Below, one piece after another: positions 12,401-24,600 of a stretch of DNA of 64,000 nt. The stretch comes from Hibiscus mutabilis (taxonomy: Eukaryota; Streptophyta; Magnoliopsida; Malvales; Malvaceae): positions 54,669,741 to 54,733,740 of the forward strand of contig CM033714.1 in the NCBI GenBank assembly GCA_019671005.1. Reading direction: 5' to 3'. Position numbers and translations under genes: made by a program. The notes below the pieces were generated by a model. That model saw only the letters and a list, made by a program, of their open reading frames with translations. It had not been told where the DNA came from and searched no databases. Positions within the stretch are counted from its first letter, which is position 1. Each line of letters opens with the position of its first letter.

Positions 12401-14361
12401 GGACAGTTTGCACTGTCCAACAATTTCTATTTACAGTTTCCAGCATAGGACCCAGTTTTCAGTTATATTTTCACCTAATGAAAGTAGACATACTAAGGAT
12501 CATGTCACTAAAATTTAAGCCCTGAATTTTATCTGTACAAATTTTGGTGAATTTTCAAAGTTACTGCCCAGAACGGAGCAATTCTGGGCAGATTTCGCCT
12601 ATTCACATTGTAATTCCTTAAATTCATTTTAACCAATGTTTGGCCCTATAATTCATTTCATATGACATCCTAAACATGTTTAGTCAATGTTAATTCATTA
12701 TTCAAGGCATCCAAAACATAGTAAGTTGGTTACAATGCTTAATTTTGCATGTTTACACAATAGGTTCTTACTAACAATACATTAATTACCAACAATTCAG
12801 CTTGTTTAACACCTTAAATAAATTATCTAATCATGATCATGTCCAATTCATTAATTCCATAGCTCAATTAAAAGTTCTAACCATTCAATTCATACATCAA
12901 CATCTAATTTCAAATTTCCAGCAACCTAGTTTTGTTACACCATTCCTTACACATGAATTCTACTCTAATTCAAGTCATTCATGATATATACATGTTCAAT
13001 TTAATCATTCTCTTCATTTCAAACTACCTAATAACTCAACTAAGCATTTTAACATCATCTAAATCAGATTTTTCAAACATAAATCAGTTTGGACAGCATG
13101 AATTCACCTTAGTAATGCTGCCAACAAGTTGAATTTAGCTCAAATTCAACCTTACACCATAGATTTCAAGCTTTCTCTCAAATTTTCCTCTCTCCCTATA
13201 TTTTCTTTCTTCAATCGGCCAAATGAGAATGAAGAAGATGATGGCTATGATTAAACCAAGTTAATGGATTTATGAAATGTCTAAAATAGCCTTTAATTTA
13301 TCCTTATTATTAACTTAATCAAGGGCATTAGGGGAAACAAGGAATTTAGCATGCATTCCTCATCTTTCTTATTTAATTCAATGTAGTCACTTTAAATTGG
13401 TCACTTATTTTATTCATTCTTTCAATTAGATCATTGACTAATCAATTTAGCTTAAATTCTAGGTTCAATTAACCTATCAACTTAAGCAATTGGTTTCAAT
13501 ACTTCTAGGGTAGGATTTAGGGTGTTACACCTCTATTATAAATAGGGTCATGAAGAGAAGAGAAATCATTTATCTCATAATTTTCATTATTCTCTTCTTT
13601 CAAAGAATAGCTAAACTCTTTATCTCTAGTTAAGGTTTGATTCAAGATTATTAATACAAGTTCTTAGTGAGGTTTTCTTGTTCCTCATCTATTTCAAGTA
13701 TTTTTATATCTTCCAAGATTACTTAATAAGTATATATCGATTTATAAGCTTCACAAGCTTTTCTTCGGTTTATTTATATTTATATGCAACAACCAATCAA
13801 GACATTCTTGGTAAGTGGTAAGTAACCTAAGCAACGAGTTTTGAAGGTATGAATTCATATTCTTATTAAGTTAGCAGATTAGTCCTTAATAGTTTATGTG
13901 TTCGGGTCTCTTAAATCAATAAGGCAATTTGATAGGTTTTAATTCTTATATGCAATTCTCTAAGGGTTTTAATCTTGATAATAAGGGTAGAAATCATTCA
14001 TGCAGTTCTTAGTGATTATCTACTAATTAAGAGAGATTAGGTTATACATGTGCTTTTCTTTGGTAACCTATAACTAAGCGATTTGAAATTGATGTAGAAT
14101 TATCTTTTGTGAAGATCGATGAACTAAGTCTAAAATTAATATGTCGAGATCAACCTTGACTAGGATTCATCTCATTATTGAATTCTTCTTTATTTTAACA
14201 GATTTTTTATTTTCTCAATTATACTCAAACACAAACCCCCTTACTTTAATTACTTGTTTTTATATAAAATTGATCTCGTACCATTCCTTGTGGATTTGAC
14301 CTTGCTTACCGCTTCTACAAGCTATTTTGAGCAGGTTTATTTTTGACAGCTTCGACAACCA
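9428..14361 (+). mobile_element. 3' LTR of Athila-like element B (contains solo LTR C)
   Basis: It starts TGATAAGTC right after the PPT and ends near GCTTCGACAACCA (end placed between 14357 and 14361). Removing the nested solo LTR C leaves about 1.15 kb. A TATA-like ATTATAAATAGGG sits near 13536. The last 100 bp (GTGGATTTGACC... GCTTCGACAA) are typical of Athila LTR ends. The 5' LTR is outside the window, so the TSD cannot be checked. Confidence 0.8.
9758..13529 (-). mobile_element. Solo LTR C, long-LTR gypsy type
   Basis: A 3772-bp LTR with termini TGTAACACCC / GGGTGTTACA and a perfect TSD CCTCT (9753-9757 and 13530-13534). Minus orientation is inferred because a block near 12240-12310, reversed, matches a block of F near 17660-17760 (both with the core AATTCTGAC), and F's orientation is fixed by PBS and PPT. 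There is no coding region: open frames within it are short and without family features. Confidence 0.88.
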
Positions 14362-14465
14362 CTATTAGGTCCTATGATTACATTGCCCGACAAATATAAG
14401 TATTGTACTCTTGATCACATCGATGACCTGAAGTCTTACTCTGATGGGCTCCATCAATGTAGCAT
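14362..14465 (+). other. Short unassigned segment with a 33-codon open frame
   Basis: Lies between the B LTR and LTR E and matches neither. An ATG at 14374 opens 33 codons (MITLPDKYKY... ending at a TAA inside E, 14473-14475). It may be a scrap of an exon or of another element, or chance. No family is recognised. Confidence 0.3.
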
Positions 14466-16147
14466 TGTAACCTAAAAACCCACAAAAAGAAACAATGATT
14501 CCGAACGTTGAGCTCATAAAGCTCATGGATACACCTCTACTCTACCATACTTCATGCAAATCATAAATATAAGCATGTAGCAAGAGAAGATGACATGGCA
14601 TTGCTAAAAATATGATGTTACCATAATTTATACACATATAACATAGCATCAAAATATCTCATAACAATCATATCCACAAACCTGAAGTGAGACTCAGAGC
14701 TACACAGCATCTAGAATATATGCTCTATACTCGGAATCCCCTATCGAGTACCTTCGAATGAGACTCGGGGCCATATAGCATCGGGAACATATATTTGGAA
14801 ATGTATATTACCATGGTGTTGAAACACTCTCACTGGGTATCTAGATCCCACCAAACAAGTGCCCACGTGGGACACAACATTATTGTATAAAAAACCATTA
14901 TATGGTTGCTATCAACTTATAAGTCACACAAGACATTTTTGGATAGATTGCCCGGTGGGTACCGGTACTGGTCCTCGTGTACCGATACAGTACACATTAG
15001 GTATCGGTATGCACTACATACTGATACAATTTGAGCTTACCAGAATTTCTTCAAAGCATCGCGTACTTGTATAGGCCGACCCGTATCGATACCGCTTAAC
15101 ACGGCGTACCGGTACTAGTTGAACACCGTACCGGTACCCCATTCAAATTTTTGAGAAATAGAACATTGTTCTTAAACCATAACACTAGGGTATCAATATT
15201 TCATCCCTATGTACCGATATTAAAGCCTAAAAATAGCTTTTTAGGCTCGGGAAATCACTTCCCAAGACCTCAAAACATAACCTTTGACTCTTAAACTCAA
15301 GCATACATCTTATGAAAGTTATTAGTGTGGTTTACTACCATTTTCATGAGTTATTAACACAAATTCCAAGTTTCACCATTAGCACCCAAATCCAAGCATT
15401 CAACACACAAATCATCAATCAAGTATACAAAACGTCATCCTTAAGATGTGCATGAAACAAAGGAGTTGGAAGTGTACTAACCTTACTCCTAAAATTGAGA
15501 ATGAAGCTCCTAGCCCAAGCTTGAAGCTTTCTTCTTCCCTTGCTCCTTGGAAGAATTTCCAACTTCTTTCACTACAAGAAAATGTTGCAAAACAAGTTAC
15601 AACATTGCTGGAAACTTAAGATATGCTAAAAGAAGAAATCTACAACAAGAAATGGAGTTAAAACCCCTTATTCTCGTTCCTCTTCCTCAATCCCCCAACA
15701 AAACCTAGTTTCTTCACTCTCCACTATTTCCCTCCCTTCATACCTTGTTAGATAGATCACTTGATGCTGATAACATAACCCTTCACTTGTACTCTAAAAT
15801 TCCAACATAAAATGACAAAGATTTGGTCTTTAACTTTGGCTCTTGGGTGAAAGATGAAGATGAAATGGGATTGGGAAACGAGGGACAAGGTGATATCACA
15901 TTCCCTTACTTTTGCAGCACCATTAAGAGGAAATCAGCCTTCTTCTCTTTGAAATGAAGAAATTCACCCCTTTACCCCTCTTTTATCTCATCATTCATAA
16001 CCCAACCCAAAGCCTCTAGCCCAACAACAAAAAGGAAGCCCACCAAGGCTCTTTTAAGCACGAAATGGGCCGCAAAACTCGGCTCAACACGTATCATCCA
16101 CCACTTGGGTGAACTGACCCACGGATTCTGAAATTTGGGTTGTTACA
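14466..16147 (-). mobile_element. LTR E, long-LTR gypsy type, minus orientation
   Basis: A 1682-bp segment with termini TGTAACC / GTTGTTACA. Read on the minus strand it begins TGTAACAACCCAAAT, an LTR start of this class. No TSD is visible (left flank AGCAT, right flank TGTAA). The right flank belongs to repeat family L and the left does not, so a deletion or rearrangement at the left end is likely. No PBS or PPT adjoins it. Confidence 0.65.
14955..15140. repeat. TACCGGTAC / TATCGATAC word cluster in LTR E
   Basis: Repeated palindromic words (GGTACCGGTACTGG, GTACCGATACAG, GTATCGATACCG, GTACCGGTACTAG, GTACCGGTACCCC) within about 190 bp, similar in style to the array in LTR D. Confidence 0.55.
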
Positions 16148-16475
16148 TGTAAAGCGGGTACTCATTTATGAAGTAGAAGTTGTTTAGTTGATGACGTTCA
16201 TTCCAAGTCCTTTACCCTTCTTGTTGTGGAATTGATGATCCATTAAGTTGTTTTAATTTGGAGATGTTGGGTGTAGGTTCCCATTTTTCATTACGATGCT
16301 CTAGTTGGTTTGGTGATATTGTAGAGTTGTACTCCTAAGGTTTTATATATTTGCTGCCTGGAGGCCTTGGTGTCTTTCCTACAACTATTTAATTTTTTAG
16401 TTTTTGTAAGGTTTATTTAGTTCTAGTGTTATGCGTTTGTCTATGCAGGTAGCTGGTCTTTGAGGTCTCTGTAAC
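16148..16475 (+). repeat. Repeat family L, terminal-type copy, left part
   Basis: Shares long stretches with 28016-28140, 28590-28645 and 41982-42240, for example TTGTGGAATTGATG and GGTGTAGGTTCCCATTTTT. It continues after element F at 26130-26192. There is no coding sequence. The class is unknown. The 3' end in the second copy has an AATAAA (near 42220), so a LINE or other transcribed unit is possible. Confidence 0.5.
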
Positions 16476-19400
16476 TGTAACACCCTCAAAATCGGATTAG
16501 TAGTTGTACTACCCCAAATTATGACTTAGAAATTTTGGGCATGATTCGATTGGTTTTTTATTTGAATTAAATGTTTTCCTAGAATAACTATTTAAGAGCT
16601 TAGAATCGTTTTAGAATTATAAAAGATTGTAGGACGCATTAGAAGGACTCAAAAGATTAAGAAATAAAAAGGTTGGTTTGCGTGTTGAATCCTTAATAGT
16701 CAAAGGTCATGGACACTTGTCCAATTAAGACCAAAGCCAAGTTTAGGGAGGGTGACTCGGCTAAGGCATTTGGTGAGTGGGTGAGAATTCATCATCATGT
16801 TCTTCCTTTCACTTCCTCCATAACCGATTTTAGAGCTGATGAGGGAGAGTGGAGTTTCAATAATTCTTAGCTATAATTCAAAGAATGGATTGATAGGAGG
16901 GTTAATTAGAAAGGTAATTATCTTACTTTCTTCTTGAGCAAGTGAATTGTGTGTTTAAATTATAAAGGAACTAGGAATCGAATGCATGATAGGTGAATCA
17001 TTTGGTAATGTATGTATGAATGTTCAAATTATGCTTGGATCATGTGATCATTGATTGGAATGCTAAATTTTAACTCATATCATGAACCAGTCTTGGCTTA
17101 ATCGAATCTATGCTCAAGTTGTTTTAAATAGAATTGTAAAAATGGATCAGAATTAAAATGATCTTGCTCTGTTTTAGGAAGGTCTACACATCCCTAAATG
17201 AATGATTTTATGTAAGTATGGTGTACGTATATTTATGTAAATTGGGACTGTGATACATGATGAAGTTTGTTGGTAGGCAACTCAATGCATTTGCTTATGT
17301 GAATACATAAAATTTGTGCTGTCTTAGCTGGGTGGAAATAGATTCGGGACTGTTTTGATAAACATATATGTTTGTACATACAAGCTGCCCAGAAACGGGT
17401 ACATTAGCAGTGAATTTAAAAATTCACTAAAAATCATGTAGGTTAAATTATAGAATGATCTTTATATGTACAGAAACATGTATGAATCTAGTTTGGTTTA
17501 AATCAGACGGAATTGGATTCCGAGCTATAGAACAGTTTATAGAGACGAATCTTTAAGGATGGTGCAATCTGCCCGGTGGCAGAACAGGGCATGCCTTTTA
17601 ACTAAAATCTATATTAATTCATAAGGAGTAAAAATACAAAGCTTATATGGTTAGGAAGGTATTTGAGTTAGCTTTATAACGATGCCAACAGTTTGAAATT
17701 CTGACATACGAAATGGAAGATATGAATTTTTAATCGAGTAGTACACAGTCTGCCTGACAGCAGCTCTATAGGTGACTTAAAATATCATTGAAAACATGAA
17801 GGATTGTATATGAAATTTTAAATCAGGGGGGACTGATTTGTATAAAATAAAACAGGGGAATTGTTATGTGAAGCATTTAAATGCTATTTTGTAGTAGATT
17901 TTAATATATGGTCTGTTTTGAGAACATATATTTATGAACATGGATAGTTAGGGTTGTTTGTGTGTAATTGAAAACATGTAGACTATTTTGAAGTCTAAAA
18001 ATATGTTTACAAAAAATAAAAGATTTATTTGGCATGAGTGAAAGCTCAGGGGCTGTTTGTACATGATTATGTGTGTATAAAGGACTAAAGGTCTGTTTTG
18101 TGCTATTGAAGAATAAAATCGTTACTTTGTATTCGAAATTTGCTTGCATATGGTAGATAGTGACTACATGTATATAAATATATACAAGATTAAGGTAACT
18201 GAATTGAATGATAAGTTAAGTAGAGTAAGACCTTATTGCTTGGTATGAGGATATATAAGTAAGTATATACATGAGCAATGGACTATTCAAGCATAGGTGT
18301 ATGTATATCTACCTTTGGGACTGTTTTGTATTGTCAAAAATGTACGCTGGACTGTTTCATACTTACATAATAGAATATCTATGTGTTAAGGCTGTTTGTA
18401 AGAATATATGTATGCCCATATGAGGAATTTGAATTGTTAATAAATGAATTAAAATGAGTAAATCCTAATGATAGCTATTTGATTGAGGTACACACTTTGT
18501 TGAGGAAGTAAGTTGGGAAAGAGAGGTGCGAAGATGGTTCAGGCATCCCGTAACTTCGGAATAAGAAGTGAGTGTAGTTGCATTTACTTCAGGTGACACG
18601 GGGTCACTCTGAACTTTGTTTCGAATTAATTATGATACTAAATGTGAGAATGTGAATAATACATGATTAGTTGCATAAGGCTCATCTAGAGCATATGGGA
18701 TCGGGGTTACATTCATGGCATTGTAATGTAAGTATCAAATGTGCATCATGAATGCATTATATGTTTGAGCAAGGTGTTTATTACTATTGAATTGAAATAT
18801 GTTATGTTTAAGTTTTGCTTTGAATTGAGTAACGACTCTCAATTATGGAAAGTTTATTAAACTAGAATCGTATGAAAACCCTAAAACTATAAGAAATTAT
18901 ACTTTAAGAAAACAAAATACTTTTCTTATACTAAAAGACACTAAGCAAAGAACTGAGAAGGTTACTTGAATCATAAGACATTGATTAAATGAAAAACAAG
19001 ATTACTTGTGCAATAAGATATTTCCCCAATATCAAGTATAAGATAAGACATCTAAGTTGCCTTTACAATGGAAGCCCTTGGACACAATGGTATGATGCAT
19101 GGTATACTTTGGGACTACGGTCCATGAGCTACGGCTCGGGGGATGCCTCATCTATATGTGATATGTATATTGGCGACAGTAGGAGGTAACGGGGGAGATG
19201 TACGGAGAATGGCGACAGTTTGGTTGCATAGTGTGAATATAGGATTGATATGTTTTCGATATTAGCCATTGCTATGTGCTTTGGGCTAAGTATTGCTTGG
19301 ACCGATATGGTCAAACACGGACCAATTTTATTCATAACCAATTGTGATCCAAGGCAAACTTTTAAAAGACATGAAATGTATATAATCAAATAAAGAAGTC

Positions 19401-21395
19401 AAGAGAATTATGAACAAGTTATGAAATATTGAGCTCTTGGTGAGCATATGAAATATTGAGCTCTTGGTGAATATATGAAGTATTAAGCTCTTAGTGAGCA
19501 AAAGAAGTGATAAAAGCTAAACTTTTGAAAGGATTATGAATGAACCTTGAAAGATCAAAGTACATAAATAAGTTCCAGCAAACAAGCAGTATATTAACGA
19601 ACTAAAGATGTATGACAATTCTTGTGTATTTGTAAGCTTGATTGGCTTAGTTGTCATTTAAAGATCATGATTATTATTATTGCTTGTCATTTTGTCATTA
19701 CTACCTCACTTAGGCTATATAAGCCTAATGCATTCATTTTCATGCATATGCAGGTGTTTAATGATTTCTCCTTGAGTTAGCCATGTAGAAAGATTGCAAG
19801 TCACTGCCTAAAATTTCTAAGTAGATTTAGACTTTCTTAGTTGAACTCCTTAGATGGTGGCATAGCAAATGTTTAGAAGCATATCAATAATTTTATTATA
19901 GAATTGCATTGTATACTGCCAAGCTTCTAAATGGCATATATATTCCTTGGATTTGTTTATGTAATTATTGGTGGGTGATTACCTTGATTAATTAATAAGT
20001 AAATATCATAGAACTATGAATGAAATAGCTAAATGGATTGAAGGAAACTAGCATGCATTAATATGGTAACTAAACGATATATAGAAACTTAAGTATGGGC
20101 TTAATGCTTAAATGATTTAGCTTTGATCAATTGTATGCTTGATAGAAAGTTTATATATGTTCCCTTGCAAAGAAATGTATAACAAGTAACATGTATCAAA
20201 TAAATCTCTTAAATATTCTTTGGAAGAAGATATACGCTTTGCAAAACCTTAGTATATGCATGTTCGATTGATTGCCTATATACGTAAGCTTGGACCAAAC
20301 ATATTCATGTATACTTGTACATGTTTGGTTCGAATAATTGATACCTTATTTAACTAATAACTCATGTAATGATATGTCAAGTTAGATGACTTGTGTGTCA
20401 AGTATCTTATGTATTCATAATCTATGAAAAGGAGAAACCAAAAAAGTTTATAGATTAATTAATGGATTATAGTAATGTCTTTCTAATTGAGCAAATAGAT
20501 ATGCTTGATCAAATACTCTTGTAAAAGTATAATCGCATGTTTGATTGGTCTTAATCTTAATTAATTCCTACTTGAATTACAAGAAATTGGTTGAAAACCT
20601 TGCTTACCCTTTTGTTCCAACCCTTAGGGGTAGTTGGATCTAATCTACCTTAATATGTCTTTGGTCCACATTACTCCAATGTGCATGGTTAAACCTATTA
20701 TGGTCCTAAACACAATAAAAGATTTAGATATATCCAGGGTCTTACAAGATTTAGACATGTTGTTAAAATCAAGTTTTGTTTTAAACGTTAAGTGTGAATT
20801 AGTATGAAAACATTGATCTTGATTAATAATAGAGATGTTCGTAGTTGAGATGAATTGCTATTTTGCATGTTAGTGAAGTCATGAGAAAATGTAATTAAAT
20901 GCTTGCTTGATAGTTGAGTCATACTAGGCTTAATGCTTGAATAGTTGAGTGATGGTATGATATGTTTATGTGTGGTGCAAATGGTTGTTCAATTTGAATA
21001 ATTGCTTGTAGTTTAAGATATGTGAGTATAATGTATGATTAATTACTTGATGGCTAAGTTACTATTCGTAACGTCAGATTGTTTTTGACTAAGATTTAAG
21101 GTGTGTTATAAATCAAGTTATCCCAATGTAGCCACATTTGAATTGTAATCAAACACTAACAAGTTAAATGAACTAACTTGATTCATAAGTTACGATGTTA
21201 GCAAATTTTCAAATAGGGAACACTTATTGGAATTGCTTTTAACATGTTATAAGTTGTAAATATATAAAGAAAAATTTTGTTTACCTGTTTGAAATTACTC
21301 TAGAGGTTTGGATGTATGTGTCATGTTTAATGAAATTTTCTTATAGTGACATCCTCAATTTCGGTTTTCTTCTAAACCAAGTTGAGGGTGTTACA
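16476..21395 (+). repeat. 5' LTR of element F
   Basis: 4920 bp from TGTAACACCCTC to GAGGGTGTTACA. It differs from LTR2 at roughly one base in 20-30 in the stretches compared by eye, plus indels. Open frames such as 18989-19189 recur in LTR2 but look like chance frames in a repeated sequence. No gene is supported. Confidence 0.9.
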
Positions 21396-21398
21396 ATT

Positions 21399-21410
21399 TG
21401 GTATCAGAGC
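21399..21410 (+). other. Primer-binding site of element F
   Basis: TGGTATCAGAGC starts 3 bp after the LTR end and is the standard initiator-tRNA-Met site of plant gypsy and copia elements. Confidence 0.9.
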
Positions 21411-21628
21411 TTAGGTTTAGTCAATTCTCGGGCTAAACGAAAGCAAATTCTATGTCTGCATTATGCATATGCCACCTAGGAGTTAAAATTCTATTCAGTA
21501 CCGGTGACTTGCAACTAACACAATATGTTTCTTCTCTGTGTTAATAGCAATTTTGTACGAGAACAATAGATACAGTTTCTTATTTCGAGAGAAATTCGAG
21601 GACGAATTTCCTTTAAGAGGGAGAGAAT
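21411..21628 (+). other. Residual interior of element F with polypurine tract
   Basis: No gag or pol motif. The last part reads CGAGGACGAATTTC, then the PPT AAGAGGGAGAGAATT (about 21615-21628) directly before LTR2. The interior therefore keeps only the priming signals needed in cis. Confidence 0.85.
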
Positions 21629-24600
21629 TGTAACACCCTCAAAACCGGGTTAGTAGCTGTACTACCCCAAATTATGACTTAGAAATTTTGGGCATGATTC
21701 GATTGGTTTTTTATTTGAATTAAATGTTTTCCTAGAATATCCATTTAAGAGCTTAGAATCATTATAGAATTATAGAAGATTGTAGGACAGCATTAGAAGG
21801 ACTCAAAAGATTAAGAAATAAAAAGGTTGGTTTGCATGTTGAATCCTTAATAGTCAAAGGTCATGGGCACTTGTCCAATTAAGACCAAAGCCATGTTTAG
21901 GGAGGGTGACTCGGCTAAGGCATTTGGTGAGTGGGTGAGAATTCATCATCATGTTCTTCCTTTCACTTCCTCTATAACCGATTTGAGATCTAATGAGGGA
22001 GAGTGGAGTTTCGATAATTCTTAGCTATAATTCAAAGAATGGATTGATATGAGGGTTAATTAGAAAGGTAATTATCTTACTTTCTTCTTGAGCAAGTGAA
22101 TTGTGTGTTTAAATTATAAAGGAACTAGGAATCGAATGCATGATAGGTGAATCATTTGGTAATGTATGTATGAATGTTCAAATTATGCTTGGATCATGTG
22201 ATCATTGTTTGAAATGCTGAATTTAACTCATATCATGAACCAGTCTTGGCTTAATCGAATCTATGCTCAAGATGTTTTAAATTGAATTGTAAAATTGGAT
22301 CAAAATTAAAACAATGATGCTCTGTTTTAGGAAGGTCTAAACAACCCTAAATGAATGATTATACGTAAGTACGGTGTATGTATATATATGTAAATTGGGA
22401 TTGTGATACATGATGAAGTTTGTTGGTAGGCTACCCAATGCATTTTCTTATGTGAATATATAAAATTTGTATTGTCTTAGCTGGGTGGAAATAGATTCGG
22501 GACTATTTTGATAAACATATATGTATGTACATACAAGCTGCCCAGAAACGGGTACATTGGCAGTGAATTTAAAAATTCACTAAAAATCATGTAGGTTAAA
22601 TTATAGAATGAGCTTTATATGTACAGAAAAATGTGTGAATATAGTTTTGTTTAAATCAAACGAAATTGGATTCCGAGCTATAAAACAGTTTATAGAGACG
22701 AATCTTTAAGGATGGTGCAATCTGCCCGGTGGCAGAACTAGGCATGCCTTTTAACTAAAATCTGTATTAATTCATAAGGAGTAAAAGTACAATGCTTATA
22801 TAGTTAGGAAGGTATTTGAGTCATCTTTCTGACGGTGTAAACAGTTTGAAATTCCGACTTACGGAATGGAAGATATGAAATTTTAATCGAGATAGGTGAC
22901 TTAAAATATCATTGAAAACATGAAGGATTGTATATGAAATTTTAAATCAGGGGGGACTGATTTGTATAAAATAAAACAGGGAAATTGTTATGTGAAGCAT
23001 TTAAATGTTATTTTGTAGTAGATTTTAATATAAGGTTTGTTTTGAGAACATATATTTATGAACATGGATAGTTAGGGTTGTTGTGTGTAATTGAAAACAC
23101 GTAGACTGTTTTGAAGTCTAAAAATATGTATACAAAAAATAAGATTTATTTGGCATGAGTGAAAGCTTAGGGGCTATTTGTACATGATTATGTGTGTATA
23201 AAGGACTAAAGGTCTGTTTTGTGCTATTGAAGAATATAATCGTTATTGTGTATTCAAAATTTGCTTGCATATAATAGATTGCGACTACATGTATATAAAT
23301 ATATACAAGATTAAGGTAACTGAATTGAATGATAAGTTAAGTAGAGTAAGACCTTGTTGCTTAGTATGAGGATATATAAGTAAGTATATACATGAGCAAT
23401 GGACTGTTCAAGCATAAGTGTATGTATATCTACCTTTGGGACTATTTTGTATTGTCAAAAAAGTACGTTGGGCTGTTTCATACTTACATAATAGAATATC
23501 TATGTGTTAAGGTTGTTTGTAAGAATATATTTATGCCCATATGAGGAATTTGAATTGTTAATAAATGAATTAAAATGAGTAAATCGTAACGATAGTTATT
23601 TGATTGAGGTACACACCTTGTTGAGGAAGTAAGTTGGGAAAGAGAGGTGCGACGATGGTTCAGGTATCCCGTAACTTCGGGATAAAAGGTGAGTGTAGTT
23701 GCAATTACTTCGGGTGACACGAAGTCACCCTGATCTTTATTTTGAATGAATTATGATACTAAATGTGAGAATGTGAATCATATATGGTTAGTTGCATAAG
23801 GCTCATCTAGAGCATACGGGATCGGGGTTACATTCATGGCATTGTAATGTAAGTATCACATGTCCATCATGAATGTATTATATGTTTGAGCTAGATGTTT
23901 ATTACTTGTGATTTGAAATATGTTATGTTTAAGTTTTGCTTTGAATTGGGTAATGACTATCAATTATAGAAAGTTTAGTAAACAAGAATCGCATGAAAAC
24001 CCTAAAACTATAAGAAATTATACTTCAAGAAAACATAATACTTATCTTATACTAAAAGACAGTAAGCAAAGAACCAAGAAGATTACTTGAATCATAAGAC
24101 ATTGAATAAATGACAAACAAGATTACTTGTGCAATAAGATATTTTCCCCCAATATCAAGTATAAGATAAGACATCTACGTTGCCTTTACAATGGAAGCCC
24201 TTGGACACCTTGGTATGATGCATGGTATACTTTGGGACTACGGTCCATGAGCTACGGCTCGGGGGACGCCCCATCTATATGTGATATGTATATTGGCAAC
24301 AATAGGAGGTCACGAGGGAGATGTATGGAGAATGGTGACAGTTTGGTTGCATAGTGTGAATATAAGATTGATATGTTTTCGATATTAGCCATTGTTATGT
24401 GCTTTGGGCTAAGTATCGCTTGGACCGATATGGTCAAACACGGACCAATGTTATTCATAACCAATTGAGGTCCAAGGCAAACTTTTAAAAGGCATGAAAT
24501 GTATATAATCAAATAAAGAAGTCAAGAGAATTATGAACAAGTTATGAAATATTGAGCTCTTGGTGAGCATATGAAATATTGAGCTCTTGGTGAACATATG

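Noticed and set aside
9758..13529. Open frames of 60-93 codons inside solo LTR C (10089-10370, 11235-11708, 12802-13132)
   Set aside because: No similarity to gag or pol, overlapping frames in the same stretch, and the segment is bounded by LTR ends with a TSD.
18989..24354. Near-identical open frames at 18989-19189 and 24127-24354 (and antisense 19129-19389, 24252-24512)
   Set aside because: They lie at equivalent positions of the two LTRs of element F, so the likeness is explained by LTR duplication. No domain or codon signal.
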